Shown here: positions 40,901 through 55,400 of the stretch, piece after piece
How the letters are laid out: each line of letters opens with the position of its first letter
Numbering within the stretch: position 1 is the stretch's first letter
From: Glandiceps talaboti
Taxonomy: Eukaryota > Hemichordata > Enteropneusta > Spengelidae
Assembly: GCF_964340395.1 (NCBI RefSeq)
Contig: NC_135556.1
Span: 24,275,223-24,337,222, forward strand
Length of the DNA: 62,000 nt
Reading direction: 5' to 3'
Notes under the pieces: model-generated
Database searches by the model: none
What the model was told of the DNA's origin: nothing
The model's input: the letters and a program-made list of their open reading frames with translations, nothing else
Program-made: the position numbers and the translations under genes

Positions 40901-43900
40901 TTGCTTATTAATTCCTGGTCTAATAGCACCTACAGTACCTCAGAATATAACAAGCAGTATCGAATCCCAGTCACATCTCTGGCATTTTTGTGCACATTCC
41001 CTGTAAGACATTACTGTAGTGTGGTACAAGTTTGCTGTGTCTGCACATTTTGTTTTTATAATGCATGATGCAACCATATCAATGCAGTTTATATACAACA
41101 TTGTAGCTCTGAAAATCTACATACAGTGAGGGGGAAAATATTCTTTAATTTGCATATGATTTGCATAAAATGGGTCCAATATAGAATGGTACAGTTATGC
41201 AATCTCATGCTTACTGTAATGCATGTATGATCTTGATGGCACAGGAATGCTCATAAATCATGAAAACAATATATAAATTTGGAGATTTAAAAGAGCTTTT
41301 ACAGCTAGTCTAAAATGTAATGTTTAGTAAGCATTACAGGGTAGGAAAAGCTTCCATTGCAGGAAAGATGCAAGCTGGGTATTTTAACTTTTCATTTCAG
41401 CAGGATGTAAGGTATCATATTTTGTAGTATATTATATAAAAAGATAAATATACTAATATTCCCATACCACAGTCCCCAAAATCCAAGGAACACAAATAAA
41501 TGTTTCTATCCAATTTTGTCTAGTTTTTCCAAGCTCAAACTTTGACTACTTTGTGAAGATTATGCATATTGTTAAATTACCACAATACCTATTTGGTTTG
41601 ATCTGGTTCTATCCAGTTCTAAGCACTGTCTGCAGTTTCAGTAGACTGAATGCTTATATCAATCCAGTTTGATCCAGTTTGATCTAGTTTTCCAGACCAT
41701 GAATGCATTTGTAAAGTAGACCATAGACCCCCTCCACCAACATGGGTGTTAGGTTATGAGTAGACCTAACATTCTTGCACAGTTATTTCATTTTGTAACC
41801 TTCAGTAGTAGCACTGTGGTATGAGGAATACTGTACGTACAGTTCACAAGAGGAAAACAAAGATGCCATTTTGATAGTATTATATTTTCATTATGTTTCA
41901 GACGACCTGAGTCAGCCCGTAAAACTCTACGAACTGCAGGGTCAATGTCTGGTAACATCAGACCAGCTACATCTATGCAAACACCACGGGAAAGATGGAA
42001 TGCAGACAAGGTAATGAAATCAAATCATAGATAATGGAGCTTCCATTGTCCATGATTTAAAACCCAATCTTTACGTACAGTTGCACTGTGTAGAATTGTT
42101 TCTTAATAACGTCATAGTAGCCAAGATTTTTATTGGATAAAGACATACTTATATTGAGTCTTACTAGCTGCACTAATCAAAGGTGCTGTAGGAATAGGTT
42201 CCATGTATGTGTCCTTGTCTCTGTTTGTCCTTTGATGTTTGCTGTCTGTTGATTTTAACAGGAGAGTGACCAGAACGAAAGAATCAACCAGGCAGCTAGT
42301 CACATAACCACAGAGGTTGACAGTGAAGCTGTTGCAAGGATGGTTCTTATTAATCATCTAGGGTCTGAACAAACTAGGAGATCAAGGTGAGATGTTATAG
42401 ATTATCAAGGGTCTGAATAAACCTGTAACTACTAAAAAAAACATATGATCTAAAATGGTGTATACTGTTTTGAATTTTAAATTATCTGAATTGTTTATTA
42501 ATTCCTCTTGGTTCCAATGTTCCAAGGTTGAATATTAGTTGTCTTTCTTCCGGCGTGAGTAGATTGCTGAAGTCAGTCAGTGATATCAGTGAACTGAGTG
42601 CTCAAACAAGTGATGATTTCTTTTTTACTCTTGTGTTGTCTTATCTTTTAGGGGACGTATGGGTATCCACCGGATTGGTGGCAGTGTACCTCTAGATGCT
42701 GTAAGTATAAATTAGTATACTACTCATTACAAACATGTAACATTTCAGAGTTCAAACCAACCAACATTTCAACTGAAGGATGGACTACATCAAAGGATGT
42801 CACATGACAGTCATGTGATGACATTACATGGTCTTGGTGAAACTGGCTCAGAGTGTCACATACTGTGAAATGGTCTATGTGGAAGTAAAACATCGAGTTA
42901 TTCAAATTTGTCAGTTCCTAATGCTGGAATATTTAGCTTCGAAGATAAAGAAGGTCAAATTAACACAAAACAATGTATTTGTATCAACAGGAACTTCCCA
43001 AACTTCCACAAACTCTACAGTTTGTGTCTTTCACTGGACCAGCTAGAATACAAGGTAGGGTTACATTCTTGACATCAATTATATTATATCTGTATTTAAA
43101 TTGACTAATAAACTTTACTTTGAACAGGTGTTCAACATGTATAGTGTTTAATATGTAAATATTAAGATTTGAATGCTATCAGGACCAGGTATATCTGACT
43201 TTATCCAATAAAAGGTAACTGTTACTTTGACATTGAAGCATCCTCCAGGAACACTCATATTACCATGGAGATCAAGAAGTAGATTGTGGTTAGCAGCAAA
43301 ATTTTTTAACTTGACTGCTACAGACAAAATTTGTTTTCTAATAGAGAAGACGTTAAATTTGTAGGTGACTAATGCACTGTACAATATCTTACCAACAATT
43401 CTCTGTTTGGTTACACTGTTTGGAGATTTATTTGATAACTTTCCTCAATAAGCATATTTCTGACAAATGTCCACTTACAAATCAAAATGAAAGTTCTAAA
43501 TGTTGTATAAAAATTCAATAACTAAATTAAGCACATACTTTGAATAAAGTACAAAGTGTCAACATCAGAACGTGGATGTACGGAACTGTTACAAACAGGT
43601 CAAGTAAAGAACTGGATTGGATTGATAACACTTGGCACAGGATGTTAAAACAGCAGAGACTTGTATTACACACCTTGGTTTGATAAGAACAGTTTTATGG
43701 CCTCTTTATGTGTACATGAAATGCCAGGGGAACTGAAAATTTGTGTGCGAACATGAGCTGTGTCCATAAAACTGTTCTTACCGGATGATGGAATGTAATA
43801 CAAGTCTCTATACTTCCAACATGCTGTGCCAAGTGTTATTAATCCAATTCAGTTATTTACTTTCCCTGTTTGGAATATCTTTGGTGAAGTGATAACAGGT

Positions 43901-46384
43901 GCATATATTTTCCTTAGTTTCCCAAGTTGCAAATATTTTGGCAAATTCATAAAATTTCCATCTTCTACAATAAATCATTGATAGCTAAACCAATGAATAT
44001 AGGTATTCAGACGCTCGTGATTTGCAATTCACAAATGTAAAAAATATTCACAACGCACTATACACCAGTGAGACTTGTCTGACAGCACAAATCAGAGAGA
44101 ATTGTGGGTAAATATTATACTGTGTAATATCTTATATGTGATGGATATATTTGTCATTATTCTGTTCTGTGTTTATTTCAGTGAAAGGCCAGCCAGATAC
44201 TGGGTAAGTACGAATAATCATTACTTCCAATGAAAGGTTGTTTATAAACTCAAACTGAAAAGATGTTAAAACTGTAAGTGGGACATCTCTGAAAATATTT
44301 TGCATACTACATGCATAGGCTCTAGTAGATGAAATGAGAGGAAGAAAAGTATGCATCGTATTTCTTAAAGTGTTAGAATTAGGTGTATGGTGTGTCATAG
44401 TATTTAAACCAAATATGGTAGCATAGAATTCTCAAATTCCACACTAACACAAAATTATTGATCATGGAGTACCAGGGTAATATGTGAAAAATTGTACTCT
44501 TCTTTTCCAATAGACGTCTTCCAGAAGCGCCCCCACAGTCTCCAAAAGAGAATAATAGTGATGCTGATAGTGTGTCATCTAGTCGAGACATATCACTTGA
44601 TAGTCGCATGATGTCAGGTCGAAGTTCACCAGCTTTTAATCTTGATGAGACACCACGATTTGAAGACACTCCTCGCACAGAAGTACAAGATGGGAAGGTG
44701 ACACCAATAGCAGAGTTTAGGTTGAAAGGTCAAGCTATCCTCCCTACAAATGTGAAGGGACAACAAGTGGGTGATTTGAGATACTCTGGACCAAGGAGTG
44801 CTGTAGGAAATAGAAATATTGACACACCAAGCGATGCCAAAACTATTGATGAAAACATCCAAATTGTGTGGGATACTAATAATGCTGAAACCACGAGAGA
44901 CATGGAAAATGAACGGGAAGAGGAAAACGTAGGTGAAAGTGCAAGTGAAGAAGTCAACCAAGTACAACATGATGAACATGTTGATGGAAAGTATGATGAA
45001 CATTCTAATGATGTCACAGATGAGAACAAAGATAAAGATGACACTACAGATGATATAGATAGTGAGAAAACAAAGAGACAAGACAATAAAGATGAAGTAC
45101 CTTGTGAGACAAGTGAGGAAAAACCAGAGCCATGTGATGGTACAAATGGTGTAGATATTGAGAAATCAGCAACTCAGGTTACTGACGGCCATGGAAGGGG
45201 AGAATTGTCAGAAAATCAAGGTGATAAAGATGATACAATTGCAGAGAAACACAAGGAACAAGAAACCGGTAGTGAGATGTTAGCAACACAAGGTGCTAAA
45301 GATAATATCACTGAGAAACGGGAAACAGGTGGTGAGGGATCAGGAACTCAAGATGGAACAGATGATACAGTTGCTGAGCAACAAAAAGAAGAAGAAGAAG
45401 AAGAAAATGAAGAAGAAAAGGTCAAAGAGGGTCAAGACAATGAAAATCTTGATGTGAACAACTCTGAGAAAGATGTACAACCAACAGATAATGATGACAA
45501 AGCAGAATCAATGCGTGAACAACAAAAAGACAATGTTGAGTGTGAAAGCAGTAATACAGAACAAGAGAACAATAAGGAAACCGTAGAGAATCAGAAAGAG
45601 ACTGTAGAAGGTAGTTGTTGTAGCTAGGGTTTGGTTTATCCCATATCAGTGCACGTTGTTCACTTCATCTACTTCTAACCAGCATGTTTGTTATACTAAC
45701 TAATTGCCTTCCTGTGTGTTTGTTATATTACAGTACTTTTAGACATCATCAATTTACATATCACAAACCGTCCAAAACATGAACTTCCGTCCAATTTTTC
45801 TGTTGTTGTGTTTTACTTAGTTTTAAGTAGTTACACTTGTGTTTGTAAATAACAGTTTAACTTGCATGCATTAATTTGTTGAGAATAATGTTAATATGAA
45901 TTATATGATTTGAAAGTGAATTGCGTTTCTGTCTATTTTTTTTTGAATGTGCATGTGTTATTCACGTTTTGTGTGCTTTGTTCTGCATTGACTGACAGCA
46001 TGAATTTGTGAGCTAGTTTATTACCCCTCCCTCCCCTCCCCCACTCCCCTCTTATTCCCTTCCAACTTTATGACCCCTGGTTAATATGCACTGTGTGTGC
46101 AACATATAGTATCTAATAGGGGATAACACATACCCACAGGCAATGCTACCACACCAACTACAAACTTTGTAAATCAAGATGAAGATGATGCAGATATGGT
46201 TTCCATAGCAACTGCTGATGTAGTACAGACAGGTTATAATCTACCTGAATGTAAAACAGAACAGCTTGATTTGAATAAAATGGTTGCTATAACAACAGAT
46301 GATAATGATAATCAAGATCCACATGTCAGTCATGTTGTCATGGAAACTGTCAGTGATGATAAAAATGACCTTGGTATCTTTGAC

Positions 46385-46428
<44 letters not shown>

Positions 46429-49400
46429 GATGGAAGAAATGTTATATCTGAGTGATGGATCAAGACCAATACAAGATGACACAGGTGAGAAATATGTTAT
46501 TTTTATTTGTTGAAACACTTCATATGCACTATCCATTGTTTTAAAATCATGCTAAATTCTGACAACAGCATTTAACAGATGCCTTCATGCAGAGGCTTTG
46601 GCTAAAATATGTCTACTCTCTGATTTGTCAGAATGGCACTACCAGCATAACTTTTGATTTATACAAATAAATATCTGTACTGATAAGAAAATATAATTCT
46701 ATATTCTCACATTTCAACTAAAGATGATAAATCTTTAAAGTTGCTGAACTGATACACAGATTCCAACATCATGTAGGTTTCACACACTTAAAAGTTGGAG
46801 ATGAAAGTATAGCAATATCGGCATGACATTTCAAACCATACACATTATTGAAAGCCATAGAGTACTTGAAAATTGTCTTCAGTACCCCAATTTTAATCTC
46901 AATACATTATTATACAACTGTACTGTATATTACCTACACTTGAACTTATACAGAGATATTTTGGCAGACACACACACTCACTTGGCTATGATGGCCTCAT
47001 AATTAAATGTATGGTTGTGCACTAGCTGTAACTGGAGTGTTGTTATTTCAATCAGTCAACTGGTACCAAGAATGCATTTACTGAAATTCTTAAAATGCCA
47101 ATAATTAAACATTGCACATGGTAAAGGGACCCAAGCTGAGTTTATATACACAAGTATGTTTACCCTACAGGTGGTTCAGTACTGTTCAGGGTGTATGGTG
47201 TGATGATAAGTCATTATACCTAACAAAACACTTTCAAACACATAGAACAAAAATGGATAGATGCTTTAATAACTGTCATGTACTAATGTAAGAATCATAC
47301 ATGTGGTTTAATATAGGATAGTTGTGGTGAATGAATGAATGACAACATGGCTGTAATGACAATGCTGTATTTCCAAATGAAAATTTCTCCTCAAGAGTCA
47401 AAGAAAGTTTTTTGGAAATTAATTTTTTTTTTAATGTGAGTTTAAGTTTTCAATTGAACCATGAATATTAATTGTCACACTATTGTATGCATGGATGAAC
47501 ATTCAAAATTTCCATTAATCAACTTGATAAGATTCTGTGATAAAGTTTAATATATGTCCTTGCAGTATACCAATGTACATGTTAGTAACATATCAATCTA
47601 ATTTGTGATAATCAGTTAAAATAAAATATTTATTGAGTACACAGGGATTACTTAGACACACACTGGTTTATAAATGTCAACTAGTCTGTACTTTATGCAG
47701 AGTATGTGGCGCCAACCTAGGTCAAATGTCAAGTACTCTGTACCAGTGTCTGCCTGACTGTTCTACTTTGGGGTCATTACAGTTTGTGACTTTAAAGTTA
47801 ATCGTTTGATTATGTTTAAACTGAGGGAATTAGTCTTAAATTAATCCTTTAGTTTAAATACACCAAATTTGAATAAATACAGTGCTAGGGACAACTATTA
47901 TTCTAGACACAAATCACAATTATGAGAGCCTTTTTTGTGTCAAGGACGCCCTCAGTGACGATAGACCGTGTTTCTTTTGTTTTTATTCATTTGGCTCTGA
48001 TTCAACTCTTGAATCATGCAGTAGCATACCAACAACAATACACTTTCTTGCTTAGCAACTGAAATTATTTTTGATGAAAAAGGTTATGATTGTCCCTAAC
48101 AATTGGATTAGTTTATGTTTCCTTATAAATTTGGGGAAAGAGGTCAAAGATACTGGAATGTGAAAAATATTGTCTGTTGGACCGTTACAAATCTGGGTAG
48201 GTGTAAACCAGGTGATTTATGACAGGGTCAAGTGATAAAACATTAGAAACAATACTTGAGTTAAATCCATCGTCCAAATCAATTGTTGACAGTAAATCTA
48301 TCCTACAGCCCTTAAATTCTATTGTGCCGTAGCAATGTGTGTATGTTGTTAGGGAAACTCAGATAGCAGGGGTTGTGACATGGTCCAGTGTAAAAATATT
48401 ATGAACACCAACATGAGAATTTAGCGTACAATGTATATTGTGTTTGCAGTATAATTGACAACATGCTATCGTTACCAATGATTAGAGATGGACCTTCAGG
48501 TTAGTGTGTGTTTACGGTATTTATTGATTGTGTATTTGACTTTGGGGGTTGCTGCAAGCTGGATTTATGTCATAACCGTGGAGGTTAGTTCAGACCAAAG
48601 TGCTGCGCACTGTACATGAACCTTGTCAGATTACTGATCTATGTGACAGGCTTGGCAATTGACAGATGCAAAAAACAACATGTAAACAGTTTTGTCTGGT
48701 ATTTAGTTTTGAAATTGACTCACTTAGCATTATTCAAATATTTAGATTTTTGACAGTGTGACATTATAGTAGTCAGGATAATAATGAACTTTGTATGTTA
48801 GCATTGGTGTAATAAATGGGAATTAATAGTTGGTGAACGGAATTTATGATTCAACTTTACATAAAAAAAATGTCAGTGTAGGCTGGAATATTGTATTTTG
48901 TAGAATTATTTGTAGTCAAGAATTGAAAATGTTGTATTCAAGTGAAAAAGAAGATGGTGTTATTTTTGTGGTGATTTTTTTCAAATCAATCCAAAGGCAT
49001 GAAAATACAGTGTAGTGTCAGAAAGGTGTGATAAAGTTTAATATGACATGCAGAATTCTTCACAGATTCACACAAGGACGTTTACAGATGTTGGCTGAGT
49101 CATAGACACTGGAGTCTATAATCATGTCTAAACTTAGGTTACGCCATGTCTACGCATAGGTTACTCCATGTCTTAGTGTACAAGTGTTTTGTATATTAAC
49201 TACTTGAAGATTTTAGGACTCATTGAGCAGACTTAGGACAGGTGTGTTCAAGTTGTTGATTTGTGTTCACACCATTTCAATACTGTAAATTCACCTATTG
49301 TCATCACACAATAGACTTACTCAGTCTGAATAACAACACATTTATATACATGTATCTGTAATGGCTCATTGAATGGTCTCAAAAGGCTAGTTTTAAACTA

Positions 49401-52400
49401 TGAGGGAATGTGAAATGGCCATATTTAATTCAGTTGCTGTTGGCAGACCGTAGTGATACACAAGTGTGAAATGACCACATTCAAATGAATTGCTGTCGGC
49501 AGACATCGAGGTAGTGATACATGAGTGTGAAAAGACCATATTTCATTCAATTGCTGTCACCAGCTAGATGTCTGCCTAGAGCAGTAAACCTTACACCAAC
49601 AATGGACTAATGGTGTCTATGCAGAGCAACGATTAAGACTTCATGTTCAGACCTGAAGTATTCGACAAACCATTCTCTCTGTCTATTCATACATAAAGAG
49701 ATAACAGCAATATTTGCAGTTTAATAGAGGCCAATGTCAAATTAGGATTAAAACTTTTGTTGTAAAAAAACAGTTGTCTAGCAGAGCTGTACAAAAAGTT
49801 ACCAAACAAAAAGATGGTCAGTATGGCTCCAATTAATGTAGTTATCCCAAACCAGGAGACCAGGAGGTCATGTTTCTAATGAAAAGAAATTTACTCAACA
49901 TTTCAATTCAATATTTGGATAATAATGATCTAAACCTGAAAGTAGGTATATGTACACAATGATGTAGTAGCTGCATGTACTAAGAATGGACTGTTTTGTT
50001 TTTACAGCACAATACATTAAACTGTTTGAATTTTGTCAACATTAGGATATTGAAATATGTGAACTGTTTACATTTGTTGTATGCAGTCTGTCTAATAAAC
50101 TGAATGTGAGTTTGAATATGAGTTGATGATAACCAGTAGCACTATTCATCTGTAGTATTAAAAGCTTTGTTGAAATGACTGGCTGGTTTCTTTATGTCTT
50201 GACATTTTCCACTATTGGGGTGAACCATTGAGTAAGTGACACTATACTGTGTACAATCATGCCTTGACTCATAGACAGTGAAGGGTCTATGCTTGACCTG
50301 AGATCAAAGGAACCTTTCTTTAAATTATATATATATCCAAGGCAGCAGCTTTCCTACCTTAAAATTCTCCAAACAAAATCATTGATTTTCACAAAATTTT
50401 TACACATCTCTTATTCATTTTAGAACTAAGTCGTAAAAATAAGGCATATTAAAGTCACTGTGATAAAATACGTGTTCAGATTTTTAGTATTTCTATTCTG
50501 AAAGTTGACTTTCTATTGTTGTGGTTCGTGCTGTAATATCTTGTGTAAACAGTTCAATGGTGTAAACCTCTATTCAGCCATAGACCCTAACCTCTGTATT
50601 CAGCCAATGAAGTACATCACTGACAGGGGTTATATTATTCTGATAGGGAAAAGACCATCAAGTCTGTACCTGGAAGTCAAATTTTTTAAATATACAGACT
50701 GGTAATATTGCAACGAAATATATATCAATGTATGAAAACTGGTATACTATGTGTAGTATGGAACGATGGAGAAGATTGAGTTATTAAACCAAAGCAGAAA
50801 ATGTTTTCATTGATATGAAATATTGATAATTTGTGGGCTATATCTGTGAATGAAAACTTAATATATGTATTTATATCAGACACCAAACACTTATGTGGAA
50901 ATTAACATGCAGTAACTGTGGTATGTCATTTGGCGTGATTGAAGCACAGCTGGCCTTATCTAGCTGTAGTAGCAAAGATGAAAATATGTGTGTGACACAC
51001 ATGGTGACAGTAATGTCAGTAGTGACTGAGTTGATCAATGCTATTTTCTGAATTCACAATATAAGAAAAATTATGATATTTGCAAATTACAGCTAACTCT
51101 GAAAATATGGCCTGTAAGTGCTACTGTACTAGTACATTAAGACATTATATATGCATGGTTGGTATGTTGTTTACAGTGAAGTAGAATCATTTATCACTTT
51201 ATAACTGTTTATTGTTGATGAGAACCTTACAGGTAGTCTATTCATTTACAATCAATGATGCTAAAACTAAATGTAAAGTTTGACATAAAATTGTGACAGT
51301 AAAACGTTTCTTTTGTAACTAGCAACATTATAGACTGATTTATGTTAGTAGTGTAGTTAACAGTATCAATATGTGCTGAAGACCTACAAATTAAGTCCTT
51401 ACTGCACATGGTTTCATAACCCTAAGGTTGCATCCTTACTAACTCTTCATTTATAGGATTATACGTCCATCATTTCACCATTTTTGTTTCATACTCTTTG
51501 TTATAATGGTAACAACGATAATGCTAATGTGAGAACCTAGGATTGAAAATCTGGCTTTTAAATGACATCCACCAATCAGCATCTTTGTTTCCCACTCTTT
51601 CACTGATGACATCCAATCAGCATCTTTGTTTCCCACTCTTACACTGATGACATCCAATCAGCATCTTTGTTTCATAGCATACAGGTGGTTGTTTACAGGT
51701 AGCATTATCATACAGTCATACATCAATACACTCTGATTGAGAAATTAGGGAAAATACAATTAAAGTAATAATTTTTATCTGCTGTATTACAGGAGGAAAA
51801 TTTATTGTTGTAAATTTTTGCCAGAAACAGTAGAAATATCAAAGGCCATATCTTTATATGATTTATATCTTAGATGATAATTTGTGTCAAACTGTGTTTG
51901 TTGTAGCTTATGAAAATTACCATATTACATTTATTCCTAGCATGTTATCTTGTTGCCATAACAACCAGTCTGCCATTGTGACATTGGTCAGTTCACTGAC
52001 TTCAATAATTGATTGTATGTCCATGCCTTTAAATATCGTTAAAATTGTGATTCTACCGACTAACAGTAATTGCCCCACAGACAGAGCATATAAGTGGTAT
52101 TCATTACCATTTGTGGGTTAGAGTTACACAGTCTGTATGGGATCCTAGTTGAGAATTAATATGCTCTACTCATATTGTGTCCTGGTGAGGTTCATAACAT
52201 TGAGAGATGAAAGACAGCAAATTGATATTTCCATGTAGTGATTGTACTCTGTGAAATCTGTTTTCAGTTTGACAATATCCAATATGCACACCTGTAGGCA
52301 TAAGAGATTAGATGTGAAACTAGTTGAAGATTGAAGTTGTGGTTTTGTACTCCTTTATGGCTGAAAATAACAACTTTGACATCATTGAAAACCTGTTTTA

Positions 52401-55400
52401 TTAGTTTTCAGAGTTAAAATCCTAAGCTCAGATTCTTCCCAACTGTTTTGTGGTAAAGTTGGTGCAAAAAAGTGGTAGTTGCATCCCCAGCTTTGCCAGC
52501 AATACATTTTACTTGACAAATATAAAACCAACCATAATAAAGTCATGAGAGAATAATATTTGGTCATCTTAGAAAAATGTGCGTGTACATGATGTATAAT
52601 TCTCTCTCCACAATAAAACATAACATTTGATCACAACTGATACCATTCTAAGTACAGATTAAATTTTTATTTTTTGGCACGTCAGAACTAGATTCAGTTT
52701 AATAGTTCACCTGTTGTCAATATTAAAACTAAAAAATCCACTTCATAATAAGCTTTTTAGTCTATATTAGATGCATGTTTGTAGAGTGAACAGAACAGAA
52801 CAGAAGCTGAGTATGCAAATATTTGGTCAAAGATGTTGTATTTGAAACCCTATCACTATACAAGAGGGGTGACATCACTTGCTGCTCAAGAGGTACTACG
52901 ACGTCACTTACTGTTCAAATAAATTGTTAAAGGTAGAATTAGGACATTGTAGTGTGACAAGAATGAAAGTAACACAATTATTGTCTGCAGAATGAATTGT
53001 TTGACGCATATACTAGTAGAAAGAAAGAACTCAAAGAAAGGGCCACAAGTTATTGTCCCTCCTGTTGATGTAACCTTCACCCCAATCATAATGGTACAGT
53101 CCTAGATATTAGGATCTGATGCCTAGTGATATCTCTTTTCATTCAAAGTATGTTGCAGTAACTACTTGTCTACAAATAACAGTATGTCGGTACTAAATAC
53201 TCCATAATTTATCTTTTGACAAATCACAATGCCGGTGAACTTGCAACGACCGAATGGATATCGGTGGACTATCAGAGGTCAAAACAGTCCATGTAAGTTG
53301 TATCATACTTAGTATTTTCAAGTAGTTGTCTTATCATCGGTGTTACATGGTTATCAGCATAAACCTGTACAAGAGATCTAAATCATGATTTCTTGTTTTC
53401 AAGTGAATCCCTGTAGATACACGACAGTGCTTTCTAATTCATCAAGAAAGTGAAATTTTTCAGTAAACACAATGTTTTTTTATGTATAAATCCAAACTTC
53501 ATCATCCAAGGAGAAAAAGGTCATAAATTAATAACGATGTAGTGAAAGTAGATAATAATGATTGTAATAATTACAGTTTATGGATTTGATAAATGTATGC
53601 TATTCTCAGTTAAAATGTACTCTGTAAGTGTGGTATTGTTTGGAGTATTACTTGTAGCAAGGTGCCCTATCAGGCTTCTAAACCACTGTAAGATACGTTG
53701 TGTTGTTCAGCCCTATCAGACTTCTAAACCACTGTAAGATATGTCATGTTGTTCAGCCATATCAGGCTTCTTCTGAGTGCTGGCTGATAGCATGGTATGA
53801 ATGTCATATCTTTACAGACTGTAGAAAGACTTGCTTCTGGTAGATTGTTGTGTTTACAAGCTATAAAACAACAACAATACCTGTTTGTATCGTGCAAAAA
53901 GAGTTTCACAGAACAGTGCACATTAAATGTCTGCATTGTGACTTTTTGTCATGTTTTTATCAGGTGATAGAAACCACTAGGATTTATCATGGCCATGTAC
54001 CTATGTGTAAACAAATTTCAACTGAAATATTGTCACATAGATCACAGCCAAATATCGATGAACAATACAACAAAATGTGAGACAAAGCCATTTACTGTCA
54101 ATTGATAAACTACTGTGGTAAACACTTGAAAAAAAGAGATAGTTGTCGCTTTTATTATTTGTTTACTCAGAGAGAATGTTTGTCTTTTGTGTTTGTTTAC
54201 TAATGGATAGTAGTTGATTTCGTTGTTTGTTTACTCAACGAGAATTGTTGTTTTCATTATTTGTTTAAACAGTCGACACATAACGACAGACATTAGGGTA
54301 CTTAACAGTTGAATGAAGAATTAAGTACATTCTATCTTAGCATAGGAACCGTTGTAAATTTAGGAATTCAAATTTCACAAGATTAGTGTTGAATAGAACA
54401 GTAATCCCACACATGTACTATAATATTTGTACCAGTTGTTTTTACAATAAACTACTGAGGTGTCTACTGACCAGTGTTATTGTTGAAAACATACTAGTAG
54501 TTGAAATCTATCTTAGCTCCCCAGCTATTTTCACCAGAAGTAACTGCCAGTTTTGTTGATATAAATACCCTGGGGTGAGGTCTATGCTTGATCCTAGAAA
54601 AATATGTACAACTGAAATGTCTACTGTCACAATTGGTCCTGAAACTTGAGGGGTAACAATATTATACAGCATGGGTTCCATTAGTCTGGATGCCAACTGT
54701 GGTTTCTAATCACAGACTGTGAGTGAAGTCGTAACGATACTGTATAGGAACTAGACTAGGGTTCCATACATAACCTTGGTGTGTTTTAGTGTGAAATCAA
54801 AATTTATCATCTATTTAAACAACAAAGAAATCGATTATTCCTACTTGTTGTTATTGACACATTAACATAGACTAGAGAATAACAAAGAACCTTGTTGTTA
54901 TTGACACATTAACATAGACTAGAGAATAACAAAGAACCTTGTTGTTATTGACACATTAACATAGACTACGGAATAACAAAGAACCTTGTTGTTATTGACA
55001 CATTAACATAGACTAGAGAATAACAAAGAACCTTGTTGTTATTGACACATTAACATAGACTACGGAATAACAAAGAACCTTGTTGTTATTGACACATTAA
55101 CATAGACTACGGAATAACAAAGAACCTTGTTGTTATTGACACATTAACATAGACTACGGAATAACAAAGAACCTTGTTGTTATTGACACATTAACATAGA
55201 CTACGGAATAACAAAGAACCTTGTTGTTATTGACACATTAACATAGACTACGGAATAACAAAGAACCTTGTTGTTATTGACACATTAACATAGACTACGG
55301 AATAACAAAGAACCTTGTTGTTATTGACATATTACCATAGACTACGGAATAACAAAGAACCTTGTTGTTATTGACACATTAACATAGACTACGGAATAAC

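Noticed and set aside
44626-45086. Two minus-strand frames opposite exon 19
   Set aside because: They are antisense shadows of the acidic plus-strand exon; the plus-strand frame is longer, spliced in phase and has coherent composition.
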